Source: an uncultured Methylophaga sp. (GTDB taxonomy: Bacteria > Pseudomonadota > Gammaproteobacteria > Nitrosococcales > Methylophagaceae). Taken from it: DNA of 64,000 bases. A program made the translations under genes and the position numbers. Location of the stretch: the NCBI RefSeq assembly GCF_947259025.1, contig NZ_CAMYKO010000004.1, positions 248,001-312,000 of the forward strand, read 5' to 3'. Positions within the stretch are counted from its first letter, which is position 1. Each line of letters starts with the position of its first letter. The notes under the pieces are model-generated. The model was not told the origin of the DNA. It did no database searches and worked only from the letters and a program-made list of their open reading frames with translations. This document shows positions 45,022 to 55,076 of this stretch, piece after piece.

Positions 45022-46137
45022 GTGCTGGCGCAAATTAGAACTCTTTCTTTTCGAAATATCAAGCAGGCAGATATCACCCCGGCACAGGGCATCAATCTTA
45101 TTATTGGTGAAAACGGCTCCGGCAAAACCAGCCTGCTGGAAGCGATCTACATGCTTGCCATGGGACGCTCTTTTCGATCCCGGTCACTAAAGAATGTCGT
45201 CAACCATGATGAGCAACGGCTGACTGTGTTTGCCAGGTCGCTCGATCAAACCCCTATCGGTTTACAATACGATCTTGCTACCGGGTTACAGATTCGCCTC
45301 AATAATGCGCCACTCAAACGTCTCTCAGATCTTGCTACACATCTGCCACTTCAGTTTATCCCTGCTAACTGTCACCAGTTTTTTGAGCTTGGTCCCAAAT
45401 ACCGAAGACGGATGGTGGACTGGGGTGTGTTTCACGTGGAACATCAATTCAATTTCCACTGGCAGTCATACAAAAAAGCCCTGCAACAACGAAATGCAGC
45501 GATAAAAAAACTGAAGCCAATTAAGGAAATTCAACTCTGGGATAAGTATCTCGTCGAGCATGGTCTGGTTATCAACGCTATGCGTGAACGCTATCTTCAG
45601 ACCTTACTGGAATACTTTCTTCCCCTCTTCCATCAACTTTGTCCTGAGCTGAATGACTATCAATTTAATCTACGCTATCTTCGGGGGTGGAATAAAGATA
45701 GTGATTTTGCGACTTATCTCATAGCGCATATAGAGCGCGATCGTGCTCTTGGCTACACCCGTTCAGGGGCCCATGCAGCTGACTGGTCGCTTAGAGTTAA
45801 TGGCGCCGACCCCTATGAAATGCTTTCAAGAGGTCAGCAAAAACTGTTTTTCCTGGCACTGAGTATGGCGCAGATTTTGATCCTGGCAGAGAAAAAACAA
45901 CTCACCTCAACCGTATTATTGATTGATGATTTAAGCTCAGAGCTGGATTGGCACCATCAAAATACAGTGATTAATACACTGCGGTCGTTACCAGTCCAAT
46001 GCTTTATCAGCAGCACTAACGAAGAGCTAACAGGGCTGATTGATCAGAAAAAAGAGAAAATGTTCCACGTGAAACACGGCGTCATTTTTGATAGAGAGGG
46101 TGATGCTATCAACGGGGACTCAGACATAGTAGAATAA
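45022..46137 (+). CDS. recF: DNA replication and repair protein RecF
   Basis: 371 residues from a GTG start. SMC-like ATPase: Walker A at about 29-36 (IIGENGSGKTSLLEA), signature MLSRGQQKLFFLALSMAQ, Walker B VLLIDDLSSELD. RecF loads RecA at gaps with RecOR. The coding sequence contains two ParB-type parS sites (45428-45443 and 46061-46076). The usual neighbours dnaA and dnaN are absent; gyrB follows after 39 bases. Confidence 0.94.
   Translation: MLAQIRTLSFRNIKQADITPAQGINLIIGENGSGKTSLLEAIYMLAMGRSFRSRSLKNVVNHDEQRLTVFARSLDQTPIGLQYDLATGLQIRLNNAPLKRLSDLATHLPLQFIPANCHQFFELGPKYRRRMVDWGVFHVEHQFNFHWQSYKKALQQRNAAIKKLKPIKEIQLWDKYLVEHGLVINAMRERYLQTLLEYFLPLFHQLCPELNDYQFNLRYLRGWNKDSDFATYLIAHIERDRALGYTRSGAHAADWSLRVNGADPYEMLSRGQQKLFFLALSMAQILILAEKKQLTSTVLLIDDLSSELDWHHQNTVINTLRSLPVQCFISSTNEELTGLIDQKKEKMFHVKHGVIFDREGDAINGDSDIVE
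45428..45443. promoter_or_regulatory. parS site 1 (within recF)
   Basis: TGTTTCACGTGGAACA matches the chromosomal ParB-binding consensus TGTTNCACGTGNAACA in full. It encodes FHVEH in recF. It is the exact reverse complement of site 2. Confidence 0.85.
46061..46076. promoter_or_regulatory. parS site 2 (within recF)
   Basis: TGTTCCACGTGAAACA matches the same consensus in full and is the reverse complement of site 1, 633 bases away. It encodes FHVKH near the RecF C-terminus. parS sites are usually clustered close to oriC. Confidence 0.85.
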
Positions 46138-46140
46138 TAG

Positions 46141-48591
<2,451 letters not shown>

Positions 48592-48611
48592 TTTTGCTGC
48601 CTCCCGGCAAC

Positions 48612-48651
48612 AAGGCCATCCAGCCCTCCCCGCGGTTGGATGGCCTTTTTT
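48612..48651 (+). terminator. intrinsic terminator after gyrB
   Basis: AAGGCCATCCA pairs with TGGATGGCCTT around a 14-base loop, followed by TTTT. It lies about 20 bases after the gyrB stop. Confidence 0.85.
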
Positions 48652-48802
48652 GTATGCGAGGTTTGCTTAGCAAAGGCCGCTGTCAGGCCCTGAAAGCTCG
48701 CTGAACGCATTAAAGTGTTTTTGTGAAAGATTGTCTAGGATAGACGGTAAAAACGCCTCAGGCGCTTTCCAGGGCTTTCAGATGAAGACAAACGGCTAAA
48801 AA

Positions 48803-48829
48803 TAAAAAAGGCCCGTGGCGGGCCTTTTT
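48803..48829. terminator. intrinsic terminator after ndh
   Basis: AAAAAAGGCCCG, loop TGG, CGGGCCTTTTT. On the minus strand it lies about 20 bases after the ndh stop (48849). The roughly 150 bases between it and the gyrB terminator contain nothing I recognise. Confidence 0.85.
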
Positions 48830-48848
48830 CGTTCGTGGAGAACTGAAA

Positions 48849-50162
48849 TTAGTGCAGCTTGATTTTGGGATGCACACTGCGGCGGAACAAATGTGATAAA
48901 GACAGCATGACCACTCGGAATGGGCCGAACAAAGCAACCTGGTGCATTTTGTACAATGACAGGTACATCATTCTGGCCATAAAACCTTCAATCAGCATGC
49001 TGCCGCGGCTGAGGTTGCCCATCAGGTTGCCGACCGTGCTATAGCGGCCCAAAGAGACCAGTGAGCCATAGTCGTGGTATTCGTATTCGGGAATCACTTT
49101 ATCGTTGAGACGATGGATTAAAGATTTGGCGACCAGCGAGGCCATCTGGTGGGCCGCCTGTGCCCGCGGTGGCACGTTTTCATCATGGCCCTGCCATTTG
49201 CAGGCACAGCAGTCGCCGATAGCGTAGATATCATCATCCATGGTGGTCTGCAGGGTCTGGCGTACTACCAGTTGATTCATCCAGTTGGTTTCAAGGCCAT
49301 CAATGTCTTTGAGGAACTCCGGTGCTTTGATACCTGCTGCCCAGACTTTGATGGCAGCCGGCACGACTTTGCCACTTTCGGTCTTGATTTCGGCTTCATT
49401 GACTTCAACCACACGCTCGCCGGTCATGACATTGACGCCGAGATTCTTCAACTCACTGAGGGTAGCGTCAGAAATATTTTCCGGCAGACCGGGCAGAATG
49501 CGATCTGCCGCTTCAATAATGCTGATGTGCACGTCTTGGGGATTCACTTCATCCAGGCCATAAGCGGTCAGCAGGTGCGAAACTTCGTGCAACTGGGCGC
49601 TGAGCTCAATACCGGTTGCGCCAGCACCAACAATAGCAATGTTGAGCTGACCTTCATGCAGCGGTTTACCCTGGGTGTGGGCACGCAGATAAGCCTGCAG
49701 CAGTTTGTTCTGGAAGGTTTCAGCCTGTTTGGTTGTGTCGAGGAAAAGACAGTGTTCACGCACGCCCTTGATACCGAAATCATGGCTGATACTGCCAACC
49801 GAGACCACCAGATAGTCATAATCAAAACTGCGGCGGGGAATGATTTCAACGCCTTCCTGATTTAATGTGGGCGCAACGGAGATTTGCTTTTTCTCGCGAT
49901 CCAGTCCATCCATGCGGCCCAGACGGAAGCGGAAACCGCTGCAGTTAGCCTGACCCAGGTATTCGATTTCGTCTTCATGCGAATCCAGCGTCCCAGCCGC
50001 CACTTCGTGTAACAGGGGCTTCCAGATATGGGTGTGAGTGCTGTCGACCAGGGTGACTTCAGCTTTTCCTTTCTTACCCAGTTTTTTGCCGAGTTTAGTG
50101 ACCAGTTCCAGGCCCCCTGCACCGCCGCCAACCACGACAATTTTGGGAATATTATTAGACAT
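48849..50162 (-). CDS. ndh: type II NADH dehydrogenase
   Basis: 437 residues. Two Rossmann nucleotide-binding motifs: KIVVVGGGAGGLELVTKLGK for FAD and LNIAIVGAGATGIELSAQLH for NADH. The later FAD motif is TTMDDDIYAIGDCCACKW, and a C-terminal amphipathic membrane-binding region includes FMARMMYLSLYKMHQVALFG. It oxidises NADH and reduces quinone without pumping protons. Confidence 0.94.
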   Translation of the reverse strand: MSNNIPKIVVVGGGAGGLELVTKLGKKLGKKGKAEVTLVDSTHTHIWKPLLHEVAAGTLDSHEDEIEYLGQANCSGFRFRLGRMDGLDREKKQISVAPTLNQEGVEIIPRRSFDYDYLVVSVGSISHDFGIKGVREHCLFLDTTKQAETFQNKLLQAYLRAHTQGKPLHEGQLNIAIVGAGATGIELSAQLHEVSHLLTAYGLDEVNPQDVHISIIEAADRILPGLPENISDATLSELKNLGVNVMTGERVVEVNEAEIKTESGKVVPAAIKVWAAGIKAPEFLKDIDGLETNWMNQLVVRQTLQTTMDDDIYAIGDCCACKWQGHDENVPPRAQAAHQMASLVAKSLIHRLNDKVIPEYEYHDYGSLVSLGRYSTVGNLMGNLSRGSMLIEGFMARMMYLSLYKMHQVALFGPFRVVMLSLSHLFRRSVHPKIKLH

Positions 50163-50394
50163 TCGCTATGGCTCCAATCCGACGCTGAACTTGAGGGCCA
50201 CTGTGAATGATGCTGGCAGTTTGCGAGTGCTCGTGAGCAACAAACGAAGCAGGCAAATGCAGAAAAGGCGCAGCGGGCCCGTCAATTTAAAGCTGTGATT
50301 TTAACGTAAAAAACCCTACAAAAACTATCTTATTTTTACTATATATGCCGAGTCTGGCAAAATTTATGGTCTTAACCACTGCTAGAGACTCATT

Positions 50395-50952
50395 ATGCAA
50401 GCAAGGCCTGAAAAGCCTCGTCTGGCCTGGGCTGTGACCGGCTCCGGACACTACCTGGAAGAATGTCTGGAAATCGTGCGTGAACTGGATGATGTGGATC
50501 TTTTCTACAGCCGCGCAGGTGAGGAAGTCGTCAGGATGTATGGTCACGATCCCAAGTCGCTGGTGCCGGAAGGCCGCGTTTATCGCGACCGGTCGGCCAG
50601 TTCGCCACCTGTGGGCCTGTTCTATCGCGGTGATTACCATACCCTGGTGGTCGCCCCGGCGACCTCGAATACCGTTGCTAAAATGGTGCTGGGCCTGTCA
50701 GACACGCTGGTGACCAATATTTACGCTCAGGCGGGTAAATGTCGGGTACCGAGCATTGTACTGGCCTGTGATGCGATACCTGAGGTCGATACCCCTGCCC
50801 CCGATCGCATGGTGCGGCTGTGGCCGCGTAAGGTTGACCTGGAGCATACAGAGCGTCTTAAAACTTATGAAGCCACCACCGTGGTGGAGTCAGCCGAACA
50901 ACTCGCTGCGGCGCTGAAACAACGTTTAACCGAGGTAGAACAAGCCGGCTGA
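50395..50952 (+). CDS. DmrB/AfpA-like flavoprotein (HFCD family)
   Basis: 185 residues: AWAVTGSGHYLEECLEIVRE, VDLFYSRAGEEVVRMYGHD, TLVVAPATSNTVAKMVLGLS, DTLVTNIYAQAGKCRVPSIV. The TGSGH and PATSNTVAK elements mark the homo-oligomeric flavin-containing Cys decarboxylase fold; the match is to archaeoflavoprotein or dihydromethanopterin reductase (acceptor) types. A role in the last reduction of H4MPT synthesis is inferred from neighbours. The TGA stop overlaps the next ATG by one base (TGATG). Confidence 0.8.
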   Translation: MQARPEKPRLAWAVTGSGHYLEECLEIVRELDDVDLFYSRAGEEVVRMYGHDPKSLVPEGRVYRDRSASSPPVGLFYRGDYHTLVVAPATSNTVAKMVLGLSDTLVTNIYAQAGKCRVPSIVLACDAIPEVDTPAPDRMVRLWPRKVDLEHTERLKTYEATTVVESAEQLAAALKQRLTEVEQAG

Positions 50953-52466
50953 TGGCGGACAAGATTCTGTTTCTGACCGGCAAGCTGGCAGAGCCCAGTG
51001 TGCAGAAGGTGTTACAGGAAATGGCGCCGCTGCCGTTTGAATTCCGGGTGCACCAATTGGGTTTATCGGTTGCTGCGCTGATGACCGATAAAATGATAGC
51101 CCGTCGCCTCAAACCGGAGGACTATCAAGACTGTGATCAAATCATTGTGCCCGGCCGTTGCCGTGGCGACCTGGACTCATTGAGCGAGGAGCTGGGGATT
51201 AAGGTCATCCGCGGCCCGGAAGAAATCAAGGATCTGCCCATGCATTTCGGTAAAGCCCGTAAACAACCCGATCTGAGCCAATACCGGGTCAATATTTTTG
51301 CCGAGATTGTCGATGCGCCCGAGCGCGATATCGACAGTCTGGTCGAGCGGGCTTTGTATTACCGCGACAATGGCGCCGATGTGATTGATATCGGCTGCTT
51401 GCCGCAGGAACCGTTTCCGCTGATGGAGGAAGCGATACAAGCCCTGCATGAGGTTGGTTTAAAAGTAAGTGTGGACTCACTTTCAATCCCAGACTTGCAA
51501 CGTGCTGCCCAAGCAGGTGCCGATTATTTGTTGAGCCTGACGGAAGAAACCATCGATCTGACTAAAGAGACGGATGCCGTGCCCATCCTGGTACCGGCAG
51601 AACCGGGCTCACTGGCCTCGCTGGAGCGGGCGATGGAGGCCATGGATAAAATCGGCAAACCCTGGATTGCCGATCCGATCCTGGATCCGATTCACTTTGG
51701 TCTAACCGCTTCCATCGTGCGCTATCACGAGCTACGGCGAAAATACCCTGAAGCGCCGATGATGATGGGCATCGGCAATCTGACCGAACTCACCGATGCC
51801 GACACCAGCGGCATCAATGCCATGCTGTTTGGCATTATCTCGGAACTGAATATTGATTGTGTACTGGCGACGGAAGTCAGTCCGCATGCCCGTCGCGCCA
51901 TACGCGAGGCCGATGTCGCCAGGCGCATGATGTATGCGGCCAAAGAGGACAACAGCTTGCCACGGGATTTAACGGGTGATTTGTTGGTCGCCCACGAAAG
52001 GCGGCCATTTACCGATACCGCCGATGAAATTCGTGAGCTGGCGAAAAGCATTAAAGATCCCAACTACCGGATCAAAGTGGCCCGCGAGGGAATATTTATG
52101 TTCAACCGCGACGGCTTAATGCTGGATAATGATCCCTTCGAGTTTTATCCGCAATTGCAGGTCAAGGATGATCCCGGTCATGCTTTTTATCTGGGCGTTG
52201 AACTGGCGCGGGCAGAAGTGGCCTGGCAACTGGGTAAACGCTACACCCAGGATGAAGATCTGAACTGGGGCTGTGCCGTTGAGCAGGAAGAAGAGGACCT
52301 GACTAGGCAAAAAGCGGAAGGCACCACGATGAAAAAAGGCCGCAAAGATCATGCCTGTGGCACAGCCGATAAACCGTCACTGAAAGCCTCTCGCGCCAAC
52401 ACCAAAACCAAGTCGAAAACAAAAAAGGAGCGCCCCTGTGGCACGGCTGACAAGTCGGATACATGA
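50952..52466 (+). CDS. dihydropteroate synthase-like protein (DUF6513 type)
   Basis: 504 residues. An N-terminal domain (1-115, MADKILFLTGKLAEPSVQKV) is followed by a pterin-binding TIM barrel: NIFAEIVDAPERDIDSLVER, GADVIDIGCLPQEPF, GLKVSVDSLSIPDLQRAAQA and WIADPILDPIHFGL. It is of the kind found in methanogens and in H4MPT-using methylotrophs, probably acting in H4MPT synthesis. The last 50 residues are Lys-rich with a repeated CGTADK, and they overlap the next gene by 29 bases. Confidence 0.82.
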   Translation: MADKILFLTGKLAEPSVQKVLQEMAPLPFEFRVHQLGLSVAALMTDKMIARRLKPEDYQDCDQIIVPGRCRGDLDSLSEELGIKVIRGPEEIKDLPMHFGKARKQPDLSQYRVNIFAEIVDAPERDIDSLVERALYYRDNGADVIDIGCLPQEPFPLMEEAIQALHEVGLKVSVDSLSIPDLQRAAQAGADYLLSLTEETIDLTKETDAVPILVPAEPGSLASLERAMEAMDKIGKPWIADPILDPIHFGLTASIVRYHELRRKYPEAPMMMGIGNLTELTDADTSGINAMLFGIISELNIDCVLATEVSPHARRAIREADVARRMMYAAKEDNSLPRDLTGDLLVAHERRPFTDTADEIRELAKSIKDPNYRIKVAREGIFMFNRDGLMLDNDPFEFYPQLQVKDDPGHAFYLGVELARAEVAWQLGKRYTQDEDLNWGCAVEQEEEDLTRQKAEGTTMKKGRKDHACGTADKPSLKASRANTKTKSKTKKERPCGTADKSDT

Positions 52467-53022
52467 AGTCATCGTGACAACGATGGATGAGGCGGGCAGA
52501 CCGCACTCGGCGCCGATGGGTATCAGTGAAGTGAATGGTTACTTTCTCATAAAGCCCTTCAAACCGTCATCGACCTATGACAATCTAAAGCGTCACCCGC
52601 AGTGCACGATTAATTACCTGGATGATGTCCGGGTCTTCGCCGGCGCCCTCACCGGCCATCGCCAGTGGCCTACCCTGCCCTGTCGCCGAATTGAAGGTGT
52701 GTACCTGGAGCAGGCGCTGGCGCATACCGAATTGGAAATCACCCGTTTCGACGATGATGATCCGCGCAGCTGTTTTTACGGGCAGGTGGTGGAAGAAGTC
52801 ACCCATGCTCCTTTCCGTGGTTTTAATCGGGCCCAGAGCGCGGTGATTGAAGCGGCGATCCTGGTTAGCCGTCTGGGTATGTTGCCGCAAGATAAAATCC
52901 GCGATGAACTCCGCTATCTGCAAATCGGTATCGATAAAACGGCCGGGGATAGAGAACTGGAAGCCTGGGGCTGGCTGATGGATAAGATCAAACAAGCCGA
53001 TATTGAGATCGATAATGAGTAA
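52438..53022 (+). CDS. DUF447 family protein (FMN-binding split barrel)
   Basis: 194 residues from a GTG start with AAGGAG upstream. The sequence IHEVIVTTMDEAGRPHSAPM, GISEVNGYFLIKPFKPSSTY and DNLKRHPQCTINYLDD fits DUF447, a flavin-reductase-like split barrel shared by methanogens and H4MPT methylotrophs. Function unknown; position suggests C1-cofactor synthesis. It overlaps both neighbours. Confidence 0.8.
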   Translation: MARLTSRIHEVIVTTMDEAGRPHSAPMGISEVNGYFLIKPFKPSSTYDNLKRHPQCTINYLDDVRVFAGALTGHRQWPTLPCRRIEGVYLEQALAHTELEITRFDDDDPRSCFYGQVVEEVTHAPFRGFNRAQSAVIEAAILVSRLGMLPQDKIRDELRYLQIGIDKTAGDRELEAWGWLMDKIKQADIEIDNE

Positions 53023-53710
53023 ATGGCTGGCGAGCGTACAGTCGCTCAGAGAAGCACAAACCTTGGCAGATTGTCTGCCCGATATCCTGGATCTGAAAAA
53101 TCCCGCTGCTGGCGCGCTGGGTGCCCTGCCGCTGGACACAGTCAGTGACATTGTAAACTGGGCCTCCGGGCGTTGCTTGGTCAGTGCCACGGTCGGCGAC
53201 TTACCGATGCAGGCGGGCATCATTGCCGATGCTGTACAGCGGATGGCGGCTTGTGGGGTCGATTATGTCAAAGTTGGCCTGTTTGCTGAGCCGGGTTTAG
53301 CGGCCTGTATCGACCTGATGCAGCCGACACTGCAAGCACTGAATAAACCGGTGATTGCCGTGTTATTTGCCGATCAGATCCACGATATCTCGCTGATTGA
53401 TGCTATCCAGCAGGCGGGCTTTGCCGGCGTGATGCTCGATACTGCGAGCAAGAATGGCCAGGGTTTGCTGGATCACTGGACGGCGGTTGAGCTGGGAGAT
53501 TTTGTCAATGCCAGCAGGCAACACGGCTTGTTATGTGGCCTGGCTGGAGCGTTAAAGCTTCAAGATATCGACAGGCTGGAACCGCTGGGCGCTGATTACC
53601 TGGGCTTTCGCAGTGCTTTGTGTGACAAACAGCTGCGAACCAGCACGCTGAACCCGCAGCGGGCCGTGGCAGTCCGTGAGCGCCTTCAGCAGTTTGGCCT
53701 GGCCAGTTAG
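53015..53710 (+). CDS. mfnB: (5-formylfuran-3-yl)methyl phosphate synthase (MfnB type)
   Basis: 231 residues from ATG 53015, overlapping the DUF447 stop by 8 bases. MfnB signatures are visible: DILDLKNPAAGALGALPLDT with K28 at the Schiff-base lysine position, CGVDYVKVGLF, GFAGVMLDTASKNGQGLLD with a second active-site lysine, and GALKLQDIDRLEPLGADYLG. It makes the furan precursor of methanofuran from two glyceraldehyde 3-phosphates, the carrier needed by the Fhc complex encoded 25 kb away. Confidence 0.88.
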   Translation: MSKWLASVQSLREAQTLADCLPDILDLKNPAAGALGALPLDTVSDIVNWASGRCLVSATVGDLPMQAGIIADAVQRMAACGVDYVKVGLFAEPGLAACIDLMQPTLQALNKPVIAVLFADQIHDISLIDAIQQAGFAGVMLDTASKNGQGLLDHWTAVELGDFVNASRQHGLLCGLAGALKLQDIDRLEPLGADYLGFRSALCDKQLRTSTLNPQRAVAVRERLQQFGLAS

Positions 53711-53723
53711 AGCCACTATAGGC

Positions 53724-53987
53724 TCAGGCCTTTTCCACGGTGTAACCCACCAGCTTGGTTACCAGTGGCCGAACCAGCATCACGCAGATAAATGCTGAGG
53801 GCATGGCGATTTGATAGGCCTGTACTGTGGCCAACAGATAACCATCACCAAACCCCTGATTGACCGCCGTAATAATCAGACACATCAGCACAGCCATAAT
53901 CGCTGACATAAAAAAGGCGAAAACCACCGGTGTCAGACTGACCGGTAGTTTTCGGCGTTTTGTATGTGGTTGTTTCGCTTTACTCAT
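53724..53987 (-). CDS. DUF2798 membrane protein
   Basis: 87 residues from ATG 53987 (AAGGAAAAACAA upstream). A basic start is followed by two membrane segments: VVFAFFMSAIMAVLMCLIIT and YQIAMPSAFICVMLVRPLVT. This is the DUF2798 pattern; function unknown. It is divergent from the LysR gene at 54113. Confidence 0.75.
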   Translation of the reverse strand: MSKAKQPHTKRRKLPVSLTPVVFAFFMSAIMAVLMCLIITAVNQGFGDGYLLATVQAYQIAMPSAFICVMLVRPLVTKLVGYTVEKA

Positions 53988-54112
53988 TTGTTTTTCCTTG
54001 AACATCATGGGGGCTAGTTTAAGCGGCCGGTAGCGAGCGAACTAGAGGATTCGTCCTATAAAGACTGTTAAGTTAAACTTAATAAACTTTACATAATTGG
54101 ATTGTTTTGACG

Positions 54113-55030
54113 ATGGATAATCTGCGCGGTGTCGAAAATTTTGTTAGGACAGTCGAGCTTGGCAGTATCGCTGCAGCGGCAAGAGCGCTCAGCATTAGCC
54201 CAGCTGCCGCCAGTCAGAATATCGCTCGTCTGGAAGCGGCACTGGGCACTCGCCTATTAACCCGCACGACCCGCAGGTTGGCATTGACCGATGCCGGTGA
54301 GATTTATTTTCAGCGGGTAAAAGGGTTGTTACAGGAGCTGGAACTGGCTGAGCAAGCGGTTTCAGCGCTTCAGGGAGAAGTCGGAGGCAAGCTGAAAGTA
54401 GCCTGCTCGGCGGCTTTTGCCCGTCATGTGCTGGCACCGTTGATACCGGGTTTCCAAAAGGCTTATCCACAGATTAGTCTGGAAGTAGTGGCAACGGATC
54501 GGCGGATTGATCATATCCAGGAAGGCGTCGACATCAGTATCCGTATTCGACAGCAGCTTGAGGATGGGGTTATTGCTCGTCGACTCGCCACGGTGCCGCT
54601 GTTATTCTGTGCAGCACCCACTTATCTGGAACAAGCCGGCTGTCCGGACTCACCCCAGGCTCTATTGCAGCATGACTGTCTGATGTTCCGGATCCCGGTA
54701 GATGGCAAGATTTTCCCCTGGGCATTTATTCGTGACGGGCAGCGTTATCAACCGCAAGTCAAGGCGACGATGATCAGCGATGATATTGATATGCTGGCGA
54801 GAATAGCCATGGCAGGAGGCGGCATTACACGGCTGGCCGCCTTTGTGGCGCAACCCTATATCGATAATGGTCAATTAATTCCACTGTTCAACCAGGAGCA
54901 TGGTCCAGAGGTTGAAGTGGAAGCCGAGCCGCTGGAGTTCTTTTTCTGCATGACAGATCGCTATGCCAAAACTCCCAAGGTGACGGCTTTGTTCGATTAC
55001 CTGTCGCAGCAACTGCCGGCTGAATGGTAG
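54113..55030 (+). CDS. LysR family transcriptional regulator
   Basis: 305 residues from ATG 54113 (MDNLRGVENFVRTVELGSIA). The helix-turn-helix SIAAAARALSISPAAASQNI, then ARLEAALGTRLLTRTTRRLA, precedes a CrgA-like effector domain. The target is unknown; the divergent DUF2798 gene is the natural candidate. Confidence 0.88.
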   Translation: MDNLRGVENFVRTVELGSIAAAARALSISPAAASQNIARLEAALGTRLLTRTTRRLALTDAGEIYFQRVKGLLQELELAEQAVSALQGEVGGKLKVACSAAFARHVLAPLIPGFQKAYPQISLEVVATDRRIDHIQEGVDISIRIRQQLEDGVIARRLATVPLLFCAAPTYLEQAGCPDSPQALLQHDCLMFRIPVDGKIFPWAFIRDGQRYQPQVKATMISDDIDMLARIAMAGGGITRLAAFVAQPYIDNGQLIPLFNQEHGPEVEVEAEPLEFFFCMTDRYAKTPKVTALFDYLSQQLPAEW

Positions 55031-55076
55031 AAAACGAACACTCAGGGCCTGCCTGCCCTGTCTGTCCGCAGATTGA

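Noticed and set aside
54463-54473. TTATCCACA in the LysR gene, and TGTGGATAA at about 20082
   Set aside because: Single DnaA-box matches within coding sequence are expected by chance; only the intergenic cluster at 33.25 kb was kept.
55043-55060. CAGGGC/GCCCTG hairpin between the LysR gene and metE
   Set aside because: Short stem without a T-tract, so not supported as a terminator.
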